DNA of 64,000 nt from Macrophomina tecta (GCA_024180945.1 JAKSGN010000041.1:2728001-2792000), one strand, 5' to 3'. Positions 1 to 11,160 are shown, counted from the stretch's first letter. Program-made: numbers and translations. Notes: generated by a model from the letters alone, not told the origin.

Positions 1-240
1 AATCATTTATCAGTACGTAAATTTCAGATAAACTGCCAACGTTTACGTCTGAACAAATTCTTCAGATCCCCCACATATCTTTGCACTTACCGTTGTAATA
101 CTCCTAGCTTAGACCTCATAGGAGGATATCTTCAAATTCGCTCCCGGCTCGCAATGGATCGCGTCTTCAATTTTATTATGTCTGCGGCCATGCTCGTTGC
201 GACCACCACCACCACATCCACATCCACCTCCTCATCCTCA

Positions 241-318
241 TCCTCCTCCTCCTCCTCCTCCTCCTCCTCCTCCTCCTCCCTCCCTCCCTCCCTCCCTCTC
301 TCTCCCTCTCTTTCCTTC
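241..318. repeat. 78-nt pure pyrimidine (TCC/CCCT) tract
   Basis: Positions 241-318 contain only C and T on the + strand: a (TCC)n run, then (CCCT)n, then CT-rich sequence, preceded from about 201 by CCA/TCC triplets. It lies just past the stop codon of the minus-strand BOR1-like gene, so it falls in that gene's 3' flank as a polypurine stretch on the sense strand. Mirror-like polypurine tracts of this kind are prone to length change and can form triplex DNA. Confidence 0.9.
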
Positions 319-407
319 AGCTTCTTCCAACATTAATACCATCCGCTGCCTTCCTTATCAGAGACTCACTTCTACTCCACCCTGGATATACATCACGTCA
401 TCCTGTT

Positions 408-2637
408 TCATCGGTGAATGCTCCCAGCTCTTTGCCTTTCAGCCCCATGTTCTTTCTCCCGGTATCTCTTCTCCACCCCATAGCTCTGCGGGCGCGCATT
501 CTCCGGCAGCGTCGGCGCGCCGCCCAGACTTGCCAGCACCGCCGAGTTGTTCGCCGTCAGATCATCCAGCACCTCCAAGTCCTGTCGCGTAAAGACCTTC
601 GGCAGCACATGTGTCCGCAACGGAATAAGCGCGCAAATGAGGACCGGGAAGCCTGTGTGTGGCGCAATGAATCAGGATTCCAAATCCCGTTTCATCCCGT
701 GGGGACAAAAAGCGAGAGCACTTACCTATAGCGGCAATCGTCTGTGAGATGGCCACGCACGCTGCGACGCTGACGATCTGGAAGCCGATGTAATACCAAA
801 TCTTGCGTTTCTGAATCTTGAGTAGCGGCTCGTCCTGCTGGACGAATCGCTCCTCGGCCATCAGGAAGATGAGCTTTTGGAGGATGCCGTTGGACTCAAT
901 GGAGCCCCACTGCATTGGATGATCGGTCAGCAAACGCCCGCTTTAGCTGAGAGGGAGAAGGAGAGGGAGGGAGAGGGGGAAGGTAACGTTACGTACACCA
1001 ACAACGAAGAACACGCCCGCGAACACGGCAGCGGGCATCGTGTGCAGGACAGCCAGCAGGGGCCCCGTCATTGTGCCTATCAGCGCCAGCCCCATGAGGA
1101 AGTGCGTCACGCGCTGCTCGACGACGGCCGTGGCTCGGACGACCGGTCTCCGGATCTCTGTACCTTCGCCTTCAGTGGTCGGGATGGTCTTGAGCTCGGT
1201 TTCGTAGACGGTCAGCGAGTCGGTGTGGACGGGCGCTTGCGGAACGAGGCCGTTTGGCATGGGGAGCCCAAGAATACCGGCGACGAAGGTGGTACAGCCC
1301 AGCAGGAAAAAGTCCCAGTGGAAGCCTCCGGGCTTTTTGAGAGGGAATTGGCGGGCTTGCGCGGTCAGGCTGCTCACGTTCTGTGTTGGGGTGAATATTA
1401 TGGAGCTTGAGGAAGTGCTGAGTGTATCTGCTTACGTGATCGTAATAGAAAAGGAGCATGATCAGGAAGCCGAACGGCAAGGCCACGAAGACCCATTTCG
1501 CGTCCAGATTCCAGAAGTCGATCAGCCAGTCGCGCGGCTGCGTGGGATGGAAGGCTTTGGTGACCGGAACGAAGGTGACGTGGGTTGACTTGAGACTTCC
1601 AGGGATATGGGAAAATCCAACCCAAAAGAGGGTTCCGATCTGAAGAAGAAATTGTCAGTACAGGATATTCAATGACGACCTTAACCAGCATAAGCAACCT
1701 GGCGCTTACCACGTAGGCGTAGTCGGCAAGAACGCCGCGAAACCATGGCTTCCACATGACACTCGCTCCGAGCTTCTCCAGGCCATATATGCTTCCAAAG
1801 TATAATATGGCAATCACGCAAGCCAGATACCCTGCGGTGTTACCTTCCACATCGAACTCGTTTACAAGCTCCTCCACTCCTTTGACTGTTTTTCGAGTCA
1901 GATCACGCATTCAACATCGGACCACCTCTACCACCAAGAAGGCGGGGTACAGACGGGCGATCGCCACACTTACTCATGTAGATAATTCCGACATACATGC
2001 CGAAGGACTCGCTGGAGAAATCCGTCACGTACCGCATGTAGTCGCAGAAATTCCAAATTCCGGCAAGCCAGTGGAAGATTGCAGCCCAGATGGCGGTCCA
2101 TGCCATGAACTGTGGGTATATGGAGGCGTCGTACCGGATGATGATATCATAGATGGTGTAGTTGAACAGCGAAATCAATCCAGTAATGCCGACAATGGTG
2201 AGTGGTTGCGCCCCGAGGATACTGAAGACCATGGCGGCAAGCGCAGAGGAGAATAGGGCCTCGTTGACGCCAAAGAATTCTCCCGTTCGGCGATACATAT
2301 CGAGCGTATATGCCAGTGCGGGGAGGAGGCTGTGGTGAAGATTCAGTGTTGCTGCTCTCTGTCTTCATTGAAGAAGGCGGGAGACATACTTGACGAAGTA
2401 CATTCGGATGGTGCTAGCCACTGTTCGGTAGGTCCAGGCATCGGCGATGTCGCTCCAGTAGTATGGCAACCGCCTCCTGATGTCGTGGTACATTCCCCTG
2501 CCCGGCTGCAATGCCCTGTATCTCCGCCATCCTTTGAGCCCATCAAAGGTGTAGGCATCCACGAAAGACTTCTTTCGCGCAAGAGGTGCGCCTGCTCCAG
2601 CCTCGGAATCTGGACTGCTTGAAGAAGCAGAAGCCAT
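408..2637 (-). CDS. BOR1: BOR1-like SLC4-family anion (borate) transporter
   Basis: Integral membrane transporter of the SLC4/BOR1 family; the yeast member exports borate at the plasma membrane. Seven exons are supported: start ATG at 2637 (MASASSSSPD), first intron 2330-2389 (GTATGT...CACAG), then introns after YM, YV, YYDH, VVG and AIG, all with canonical ends and preserved frame. The N-terminus carries the family's DIRRRLPYYWSD segment, followed by many hydrophobic helices (for example SALAAMVFSILGAQPLTIVG and GLEKLGASVMWKPW). The exon joins rebuild family segments such as FWVGFSHIPGS and YYDHNVSSL. The C-terminal tail is hydrophilic and ends at the TGA at 408-410. The reading frame is intact across all introns. 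An in-frame ATG at 2685 would add 16 residues; I prefer 2637 because the longer start adds a poorly conserved hydrophobic stretch. No linked boron or transport genes are visible. Confidence 0.9.
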
Positions 2638-4038
2638 GGGGAAAGAAAAGCAACAGTCTGTTTCAAGAGAAAATGCAGGAAACAAAAAGGAAAAGAGGCA
2701 TAGAACGGATAGCGCCCAGCTAAGTGAAACAACGCCTCACGTGGATCCTTGGCGTGGAAGAATATTACTTGCATGGCAGGAGGCGCAGCGACATTAATAT
2801 GGGATAGTCGAGCGGTATGATTGAGCGCAGGTGATGGCAAAAGGGGCTTGGCGCGATGACAAGGACCTTGCCATATCCGTGATTGGACACGGCAAGAGTG
2901 GAGGAGAAGGGTGTGTCAGTGGAGCCATGGCGCTTTGCCGTCAGTGCAGACCGCTAGCTGCGTCCGTTGTCGCGCTGACCGAGACACACTGCCGACGACA
3001 TCAGGGATAACCATCCCCGATCTCGAGAACCCTGGACGTTCTCATAATGATGGACCATCTCGAGGTATATTGTGGGCAGAGGTTGAGGCTTCTCCAAGCA
3101 TGATATCAGCGGACAAACGGAGTGGGTGGTAGAAAGGTTAAGCGGAACGTTTGACGCTCGGCAGTCCCTCCGCAATGACCTGCAGCGCTATTGGCCACAA
3201 GCTCAACCATTTCTGCTGCCCAGGCAGAAAATGGCTCAACGTCGATTGCCAAGGCATGTCACATCGCCCTGCAGCCTCTCCTATCGGCCCTCATCTTCTG
3301 CCCACCCTCGTGTAAACGACCATCTCGATTGCTCGATGGAACTTCATTTTATGCGACAATGCAGCGGTACGAGCCTCCCGTACCTTGGTTACCGGTTCGG
3401 CTTGTCTGTTCACCCGGATTAAGATCACTCAAAGGCATGACCGTGACTTGAACTTGCAAGGCGATGTTGCATGGACTTGTGAATCGAGGTCGGACGCTGA
3501 ATCGGGCTGCCGCAGCTAACGCACTGAGAACTCTAGTAAATCCACATAACAGACTTCCAGCGCATCCATTGCTGGTATTGTCTGTGCTCCAGCCTTAGCC
3601 ACATATCGGCGACCGCTTGGCACCAGCCCAAGGCTGTCCTGACGCCTCAGTTTAGTGAATCCGGAAGTCCTGTTTACGCGTCCCGGCAAACCGTACTTCA
3701 ACTCCCGCCTCTTCCGCCTTTCCCCACATCCTCATTCCTTTTTTCTTTTCGATCATTCGAGCTTTGCAGGGCAGAGAATCATTCGCACTTTGCCTCTACC
3801 CACCACCAAGCCTGGATGAACCGCATGCCTGCATCCAACTCCCTCTACGTAGAGCTTCTGTTTTTCCCCCTCCTTTCCAACCGAGTTCGATCCAGTTAAA
3901 TCTGTATGTCTCCCAAGCTTGGCCTATGCAACTCGTCTTCCCTGATTCATGGTCTTGTATTAATCATCAATCGGATATTTAACTACGTGAGGGCATCACA
4001 CGCCTCCAGCTGATTGTTGTATCGAAGACCACAGGAGA
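2638..4038. other. intergenic, divergent promoter region
   Basis: About 1.4 kb between the divergent BOR1-like and Zn2Cys6 genes. Only short uninterrupted frames occur and none has family features or splice-linked continuation. The right end is CT-rich (CTTTTTTCTTTTC at about 3735), as in many fungal promoters. No repeat or RNA gene recognised. Confidence 0.6.
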
Positions 4039-5671
4039 ATGTCCAACAACAGCCCCCTCGCACCAAACAGTGGCAGCAACGGATTCCTGCAAGCAGTAAG
4101 CCAATGGCCAGGCGAACCAAGAACTTCACTTCCCCATCGCCGCACGAAACAAGCGTGTGACAACTGCAAAACCAGGAAAGCGAAGGTAAGTCGAACGATA
4201 AACCCGAATACATTCGTCTCCCTTGCCCATTTCTGCGAATAATTTGATGCCTAAGGGTTGTCACGATTGTAACATGTTTGCCACTTGTTATGTGGTCTGG
4301 TTACGAATCATACACACTGAATAAGTCCACTTTGGGGACAACTGGTAGCTGACCTTTAGTCCTCTTTCCTGTATAGTGTAGCAACAGGAAACCCTGCACC
4401 AACTGTCAAGAAGCCGATATCCTCTGCACATCAGTGAAGGCAATGAGGAAGAAATCATCAAGAGACTGGTAAGTCGCCTATCCTTATCACCCCTCTTTAC
4501 CCTCAAAAGCTTTGCAGAAGCGGGCGGCTCGCCCAAGGCATGGAGGCATTTATTCCTATGGGATTACCCTTTTGTTGCACAAGCCATTGCCACCGTACTC
4601 TTCAAACAGGCGTAGAACATAGGTATACGTATAGAAGGCCAAGAGGCACAGCACGTTTATGTCTAGCCTATATGGCCGCGCCGTTCTCGCCAAATGCTCC
4701 AGTCTCCCTCACATGGGACCTCCTTCCGCAAAACCCCTACCCCCCCCCCAACAAAAAAAACAGTCCACCCACCAAACCGCCCTGCCACCTATACCGGACT
4801 CACGTCGTAGCTGAACAGGGAGATCGAAATGCTCCGCACCGAGCGCACCCGCCTCGTCCACACCGTCAAAGTCCTACACCAACAACTCTCCGAACGAGCC
4901 CCCGAGCTCTACACCACCGCAGCCACCTCATCGTCTTCCTCCTCCACCCGCCCATCCACCTCCTTCTTCCCAACAACAACAGCAACAGCAATACCACCGT
5001 CATCATCCTCATCAACAGCAGTCCCACCCGCCTCGGAGAAAATGTCTGTCAACGAAATCGTCGAGCTGATCGAACTCCGCACCCGCACGAAAAGCGCCCA
5101 GCAGCGGCGGGCATCCCCCGCCGGCTCCGCGGCGCACGTGACGGCCGCGTCGAGCACCGCGTCGACCTCTTCGCCGGAGTCGTCTTGTCTGTCATGCCAC
5201 TCGGGCGAGGCGTCCGAGCTGGACGCGGCGTCGGCGGCTTCGCCCGGCGGCGGCGGGCCGGCGTTGCGGGCGCCGCCGCGGCAGAGGCAGGGGAGCGTGG
5301 GGCCATTCACGCCGTCGAGCACGCCCGTGATGCTGGCGGCAGTGGCGGCGGTGGAGGGCGGGAGAGGCGGGGATACAAAGGGGAAGGAGGGGAAAGAGGG
5401 GAAAGGTAAAGGGGCAGTGCGGCACGCTGCGGACGCGGTGGGGTGCGGATTCGACGTGTCTGCGCTCGACGATTTCGGCTGGCAACCGCCCGGCTCGGAC
5501 CTGCCGTCCTGGACAGTGACGTGGGTGGAGATGGGCGGAGGAGAGGACGTGGCAGGGGAGCTGTGGGGCGGGTTGCAGCAGCAGGAGCAGCCTACCGGTG
5601 ATCGAGATCTGAATGGGATTGAACAGCTGTCGATGGAGTGGATGGGTGAGGGGGAGGTGTTTTGGCAATAG
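4039..5671 (+). CDS. Zn2Cys6 (Gal4-type) transcription factor
   Basis: Fungal binuclear zinc-cluster regulator, expected to be nuclear and to bind DNA through CGG-type half sites. Exon 1 (4039-4185) ends in CDNCKTRKAK; exon 2 (4377-4468) starts exactly at the third cysteine and supplies CSNRKPCTNCQEADILC, so splicing completes the six-cysteine cluster C-x2-C-x6-C-x5-C-x2-C-x6-C. Exon 3 joins best at 4819 (acceptor AACAG), giving a short coiled-coil-like linker (EIEMLRTERTRLVHTVKVLHQQL). The rest (about 250 residues) is Ser/Thr/Ala-rich low complexity with an acidic, Trp-containing C-terminus that could act as an activation region; no fungal-specific regulator middle domain is visible, so the protein (about 360 residues) is short for the family. 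The 350-nt second intron is long and could hide another exon. Stop TAG at 5669; it converges on the SET gene 134 nt away. Confidence 0.8.
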
Positions 5672-5805
5672 TTTGGGTGAGTTTATCCCGTTAGATGTAG
5701 CGAAAACGAGGAAGAAAATAAAAGCGTGAGGGGCAGAACGCGTGAGATCCCCATAATTCCACCTTTGCACGGAAAGCCGGTGTCGTACCTTTACAATCCT
5801 ATTCA

Positions 5806-8103
5806 CTACTCTGGCTCTCTCGTCTCGACCCTACGTTCCCTGTTCCGATATCTGCAGCAGCTCTCGCCACACAAACAATCCTTATCTAAGTTTGTCCAAT
5901 ACCTGCCGGAGTAATCGACGGTAATCTCCTGGCCCGGGTCGATGCCCTTTGAGACCAAGATGATCCTCTGCACGCCGAGCCAGGTGAACTTCTCGAACTG
6001 GCTGTTCGGATTGCACGAGTGGTTGACGAATCTCGTGTAGTTGCCCTGACGGCCCTGCCAGATCTGGTAGGTTCGCCCATTCGTTTCGCCCTGCATGACA
6101 TCCATGTTGCTCAGGCCTTTCGTCACCAGCCCCACGAACTCGCCTATGGCTATCCCTCTTTCAAAAGGCTGTGCGGCGTCAGAGGGAGGAAGATGTACAG
6201 AAGAGGGAGCACAACTTACGCAACAAGCTATGAGTCCGTTATTCCGTCCGTTGGGCGTTCGGAATACCTGAACCGGACACGGATTTCTCGGTCCGCCGTA
6301 GAGGTTGGGAAAACAGCGGCAACAGTTCACGGCAGGGTCATCTGCCTGCATCTCTCCACATACTGTACAAATGAAGGACTGCCGCGGCTTATCGGACGAG
6401 ATTTCGCGGGGATCGGAGAACCCCCATTTGGCCACATCGACGATGGAGGAATCGATGTGTTCGTAGGCAAAATTAGGGTCCCATTTGAGGTACGTAAGGG
6501 CGAGGGGAATGGGTCGGCTGTTGTCTTCGACCACCCAGTCGTGCGGGTGTCCTTGATATATTCGCTCCGAGGGCTCGCCGATGAACGACAGCAGCTGGCG
6601 CCATTGGGGCTGCAAGGTGTCGGCTGCAACCTCGAAGCGAGACCGAAGACTGGCCAGGCGTTGCATTGCGTCTTTGTCAAAGCTGATCCGGTACTTGCAG
6701 AAGCGGTAGATGCCCATCCCAGCAAAAACCAAAGCCACCCATCCCGCCGCTTCCTTGATCTCATAATATCCCCGCCATATTGCCCTGGTTTTCAGGTTAG
6801 TGTTCGTTTTCTATGAGGGGTGTATTGCCGAAGGCTCGCTCCTGAAAAGGATTTGTCCAGATGATCGGAGAACTTACATTTTATTTCGAAGGTCCTTCTC
6901 ACTCCAACCGAAATCGCGACAGGCTTCCATCAGGGCAGCCTTCCGGCTTTTGGTGACAGATTGCTGCGAATTGGCATCACACAAAGCCTGAACTCTCGCC
7001 TCGAAGCATTGGATCCAGTAGGCCTGAACAATTACCTCTAGAGAACGGCAGCAACGGCTAGCCGTGGTGACTTTTCGGCATAATACATTCATCCGGCTGA
7101 AAGCTGTGGATACGGGCCCCAAAGCAGTGACATCCATGGGTGACGCGGTGCTACTGGATTCGATACTTTTGGGCACTGGTTGCGGCTCATTCCATTGATC
7201 AACCTGGGAATTGTCAGCGGTACGGTTCAAAAGTGGAGACGGCGGCAAGAAGGCGGCTTGATGCCACTGTCATGCTCTCAACAGGCACTGCCAAGCCAGA
7301 GCCAAACAAACGTGACTTGGAGAGCATTTGATGGCGCGAAGGACGCCGGGGCGGGTGATGTGAGGTGAGTAGTCAACAGACGCGCGAAAGTGATCTGTAC
7401 GAGGGGTTTGAATGCTTACCACAATCTGAGGGTCAAAACTGATGCTACCATGAATCTGCTCCCAGATGCCGACGATCAGACGGTCCAGCGTGGACGGTTG
7501 CATCGGACGCACTTTCGGGGCAACCTTCTTGCGCTGAGGAAACTTCCTGGTCTCGGGCTCGATTTGGCGCACGGGAGCGGGCTCGGCATCCTCGGGTCCG
7601 TCTGCATTAGGGGCGTTTGAGGGGCGACTCAGGCGGAGGCCGCCAGTCTCCTTTCTGCGCTTGCACGCGGGCTCGGGATCAGAGACATAGTCGCGCGGCG
7701 GCGGGCGGCGGGCGCGCTGCGGGCGGGAGACGGCGAGGGTGCCGTTGTCCGGGTGGCCGGCCGGGGTCGCGGAGTCGTTGGTGGGGGCGGGAGTGCGAGG
7801 GGTGGAGGAGGCGGCTCTTATGGCGGCGATGTCGATTGAGCCCTTCGGAGGTGGGTCCGGGATTCAGTGGATAGAGCGGATGTGCAGGAAGGGGGACGCA
7901 CGTACGAGATCGATGCGGCGAGGGAGGACTTGGGTGCCTGCACCTTCCCAGGCCTCGTGGATGATGCCCTCAATGCGGAGGGCGGGCTTGACCAGGCCGT
8001 CGGACGCCAGCAGCTGCTCGCGGAGCACGGCGGCCAGCTGCTGCTGGATTGATAGGAGGATGTGGGCCGAGATCTCAGCCGCCTCGTCGCTGGGAGAAGC
8101 CAT
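5806..8103 (-). CDS. SET-domain protein lysine methyltransferase
   Basis: Predicted SAM-dependent lysine methyltransferase, about 624 residues from five exons: 8103-7906, 7842-7420, 7203-6878, 6784-6220 and 6168-5806, all with canonical splice ends and one continuous frame. The catalytic core is at the C-terminus: SET motif RFVNHSCNPNSQFEKF, then GQEITVDYSGRYW, then a post-SET CLCGESCCRYR zinc-binding tail. Just before SET is a compact cysteine cluster (CTVC...CCRC...NPCPVQVFRTPNGR) that resembles a reduced pre-SET. A short hydrophobic stretch (GWVALVFAGMGIYRF) sits at the exon 3/4 join and could be a buried helix or membrane segment. The N-terminal half is Pro/Arg-rich with basic patches. 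The intron at 6169-6219 is 51 nt, so ignoring it does not break the frame but would insert 17 wrong residues into the SET domain. Histone or other substrate cannot be told from sequence. Confidence 0.85.
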
Positions 8104-8777
8104 GGTCCCGCGGTGGTGGATGGAAAGGTAGCCAAGGGCTGTGGGTACTTGCTCTGTTAGCCGGGCGCTATGCGCTTTTTGGGCTGGCCTGGTCTTCCGG
8201 ATGTGGACGTGGATGAGAAGCGACTGAGGACGCAGGAGGTAGCCCCAATCTTGCCCGCCTCCGCGCTGGGCTCAATCCACGTCGCTCCATGGGGGAGGAT
8301 GGATGGTGCCAGGAACGGTCTCGAGGCCAGGCGCGTGGTGTGCGAGTCGGGGCTGGTCATGTCGATCGCAGGTCGCCCAAAAACCCCGGGTTGATCTGGG
8401 CTGCGGAGTCGCTTCCGCCACCACACCCGCCGGAGAAATCAGCTGATCTAGCCGCCATCCGGGCTCTCTTAAGTCTGCACTATGCATGCGTAGGCCCGAT
8501 AACAGCCGCTTTACAGTTTAATCCTAGTTGGCTTGCACTGCCAGACTTCGCCATCCTCCCTCCATTGGCCAATGTATTCACCGCGTGGCGTGTTCTCCCC
8601 GCCCCATCAAGAAGCTCGTTATAGGCAATGCAGCAGAAGCTTTGCGCCTACGCGATGTTTCCGCGGAACTCGCCACTCCAGGACAAGAGCCACAACGTCC
8701 TGCTGCCGTCCACAAGACTTGCAACACATGATTATTAATCGCGAGCAATTGGCCCACTGGTCGGCAGGGAACATGTA
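8104..8777. other. 5' flank of SET gene up to transposon edge
   Basis: Contains the presumed promoter of the minus-strand SET gene. No coding signal. The sequence remains ordinary until the TA dinucleotide at 8776-8777 that borders the transposon copy starting at 8778. Confidence 0.6.
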
Positions 8778-9304
8778 CTCGGAGCCAGCGGCAGTAGGCT
8801 AGGCCCGCATGCCCAGCGCACTGGCAGTCGGCCTGCTTGCAAGCGAGGAGCTTCTTGCTCAATGAAAAAAGCCCAGCTCAACGAAAAACCGACCGGCACC
8901 ATTTGAACTACCTATTATCTACCAGTCCATCCACCCCCTTTTAAGCCTCGTTTCCACGCTGTGTCCTACGTCTGCTAGCCGCTTTCTTAGCCGCCTTCCT
9001 TATGCTAGCTAATAGCTTGGGGATTTAACCGTTATTTTTCTAACCGCTTGCGGACTTAAAGGCTTTGATTGTTTTTATCTAACTCCTCTCTTCCTCTTAA
9101 CTTCTAGTTGCCGTTCAGTCAACTTGATTATACGTGCATCCTCTATATAGAGTTCTCGGCTACCCGTAGTAATCTCTGCTTAACTAGTAGCCAACTGGTT
9201 GGCTAGATCTTATACTGCTAAGTGCACTTAGCTGTATTAATGTAAGAGTCCCCTTTATAAACTCCTTAAGTAGTGGAACCGGCTTAATAGTAGTTAATTA
9301 ACTA

Positions 9305-9354
9305 ACGTGGTTGATAACCGAGCTGCGCATACAACCGAGCTGCGCACCCCACCA
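9305..9354 (+). repeat. left terminal inverted repeat of Fot element, with internal direct repeat
   Basis: Inverted match to 11111-11160. Inside each end the 13-mer ACCGAGCTGCGCA occurs twice as a direct repeat, 16 nt apart, a likely double binding site for the transposase HTH domain (inference). Confidence 0.95.
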
Positions 9355-9385
9355 CCAAAATCCATCCTACCTACCTTCAAACGCG

Positions 9386-11047
9386 ATGCATCCACAACAC
9401 CACACACTGACATCTTCTAACGAAGCGAGAATTAAGCTAGCTATACAATCTCGTAAACGAAACGCGTCTTTAAGCGAGCGACGCGCTGCGGCCCTCTACG
9501 CCGTTCCCCCAAGTACGCTCCGCAGCCGACGCGGTGGAGCGACCCCCCGACGCGATTGCGAGGCCAACGGGCGAAAGCTCAGCAAGGAAGAGGAGCTAGT
9601 GATAGTTGAGCGTATATTGGACCAGGATTTAAGAGGGTTTCCGCCTACGAAGCTTGCTGTGCGAGCAATGGCCGATAGGTTGCTAGCAGAGCGGGGTGGC
9701 AAGCCAACAGGCAAGCGCTGGGTGGATAACCTCATTAAGCGATCGCCTGCGCTCAGGGTTCGGATGACACGTTCCTATGATCGCCAGCGAGCCTTGAACG
9801 AAGATCCAGAGGTGATTGGCAGGTGGTTCGAGCTGGTGCGCAATATAAAGGCGAAGTATGGCATCCTTGATGAAGACAGCTACAACTTTGACGAGACTGG
9901 CTTTATGATGGGTGTAATCTCGACGCGGTACGTGGTTACAGGCTCAGAAGAACGCTGCGGCAAAGCGAAATTAGTGCAGCCAGGCGATCGCGAGTGGACC
10001 ACCGCGATTGAGTGTATCTGTGCCGACGGCTCTGTGATTCCCCCCTTCATCATCTTCGCAGGCAAGAAGCACATCTCCACCTGGTACCAGGACGGCCTCG
10101 TGCCCGAGGATTGGCCTATTGGAGTCACCGAGAACGGCTGGACGACCAACGAGCTCGGAGTCGAGTGGTTAAAGCATTTTAACGCGCATACAAAGTCGCG
10201 TACCGTGGGCACGCACCGGCTGCTCATAATCGACGGTCACGAGAGCCACAACTCGCAGGATTTCCAGGATCTCTGTAGGGAGAACAGGATTATCGCTCTC
10301 TGTATGCCCCCACACGCGTCGCACCTATTGCAGCCACTTGATGTGGGTTGCTATTCGCCGTTGAAGCGCGCGTACGGTGATGAGATCTCGGCCTTGGCGC
10401 GCAGGCACGTCACCCATATCTCTAAGACCGAGTTCCTCCCAGCCTTCAGGGCAGCTCACGACCGGGTTTTTAAGAAGGAGAACATCCTTGCAAGCTTTAG
10501 AGGCGCTGGGCTAGTCCCACTAGACCCAGACGCGGTGCTATCCAAGCTTGATGTGAAGCTTCGTACGCCAACGCCACCTGCCCTAGAGACCACCCCTTGG
10601 GAGCCCAAAACACCGCGCACTCTTCACGAAGTAGACTTCCAATCAGCCTTTGTCCTTAATAAGATTCCGCCTCCTGCAGGTTCTTCGCCAAGTTTCTTGA
10701 AAGAAGCTGTGGTTCAGCTAACAAAAGGCACTATAGCGATGGCACACGAACTGGTGTTGTTGCGCGCCGAAATCACAGACTTGCGGGAGGCCAATAAGAC
10801 TCTAACCAAGCGGAAATCAGGCAAGAGGAAGTATATCCAGACTAGAGGGTCGTTGACGGCAGAGGAGGCAGCTGAATTGATGGCTCCTAGCAACGTAGGT
10901 GGGCGGGATGAGGGTGGGGAGTCTTCGAAGAGGGCGCGCACGGGTGGGGATGCGACACAACAAAGGCGCTGCGGGCGCTGCGGTATGCTAGGACACAATT
11001 TGCGTACCTGCAAGCTAGATACTAATGAATTTAAAAATTCTAAATAA
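9386..11047 (+). CDS. Fot/pogo-type transposase with CCHC zinc knuckle
   Basis: Cut-and-paste transposase of the Tc1/mariner superfamily, pogo/Fot branch (Tc5-type HTH plus DDE_1), 553 residues, no introns. I start at the ATG at 9386 (MHPQHHTL); the open frame runs upstream into the terminal repeat only through non-ATG codons. An N-terminal psq-like segment (ARIKLAIQSRKRNASL...) and a second HTH (KLSKEEELVIVERILDQDLR) would bind the ends. The catalytic triad is visible as D169 (YNFDETGF), D283 (LLIIDGHESH) and D319 (LLQPLDVGCY), i.e. DD35D spacing between the last two. The C-terminal third has a heptad-like stretch and ends in a zinc knuckle, CGRCGMLGHNLRTC (about residues 528-541). All key residues are present and there is no stop or frameshift, so the enzyme is probably functional. 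Confidence 0.95.
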   Translation: MHPQHHTLTSSNEARIKLAIQSRKRNASLSERRAAALYAVPPSTLRSRRGGATPRRDCEANGRKLSKEEELVIVERILDQDLRGFPPTKLAVRAMADRLLAERGGKPTGKRWVDNLIKRSPALRVRMTRSYDRQRALNEDPEVIGRWFELVRNIKAKYGILDEDSYNFDETGFMMGVISTRYVVTGSEERCGKAKLVQPGDREWTTAIECICADGSVIPPFIIFAGKKHISTWYQDGLVPEDWPIGVTENGWTTNELGVEWLKHFNAHTKSRTVGTHRLLIIDGHESHNSQDFQDLCRENRIIALCMPPHASHLLQPLDVGCYSPLKRAYGDEISALARRHVTHISKTEFLPAFRAAHDRVFKKENILASFRGAGLVPLDPDAVLSKLDVKLRTPTPPALETTPWEPKTPRTLHEVDFQSAFVLNKIPPPAGSSPSFLKEAVVQLTKGTIAMAHELVLLRAEITDLREANKTLTKRKSGKRKYIQTRGSLTAEEAAELMAPSNVGGRDEGGESSKRARTGGDATQQRRCGRCGMLGHNLRTCKLDTNEFKNSK

Positions 11048-11110
11048 ACTTGTTGCATTGCAATAGCTTGTTGTAGTGTTGAGATATTAGCCTGCAAAGT
11101 CGCGCGGCAT

Positions 11111-11160
11111 TGGTAGGGTGCGCAGCTCGGTTGTATGCGCAGCTCGGTTATCAACCACGT
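11111..11160 (-). repeat. right terminal inverted repeat of Fot element
   Basis: Reverse complement of 9305-9354 with a single mismatch at the 46th base from the end; the element ends at 11160 and TA follows at 11161. Confidence 0.95.

Larger units (their letters stand above)
9305..11160 (+). mobile_element. intact pogo/Fot-type DNA transposon nested in copy 1
   Basis: A 1856-bp element bounded by inverted ends starting ACGTGGTTGATAACC and flanked by TA (9303-9304 and 11161-11162). The inverted repeats are identical over 45 bp, then one mismatch, then 4 more matching bases. It holds one uninterrupted transposase gene. Perfect ends, an intact gene and the absence of RIP-like stops point to a recent insertion into an older, decayed element. 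Whether it is still mobile cannot be read from one copy. Confidence 0.95.

Noticed and set aside
4540..5409. 289-codon + frame overlapping the Zn2Cys6 gene
   Set aside because: Out of frame with the spliced regulator, covers its intron, and becomes Arg/Gly-rich nonsense in the GC-rich part.
9311..9385. Upstream extension of the transposase frame into the terminal repeat
   Set aside because: It starts at TTG, not ATG, and the same residues appear on the opposite strand from the other terminal repeat; the first ATG is at 9386.
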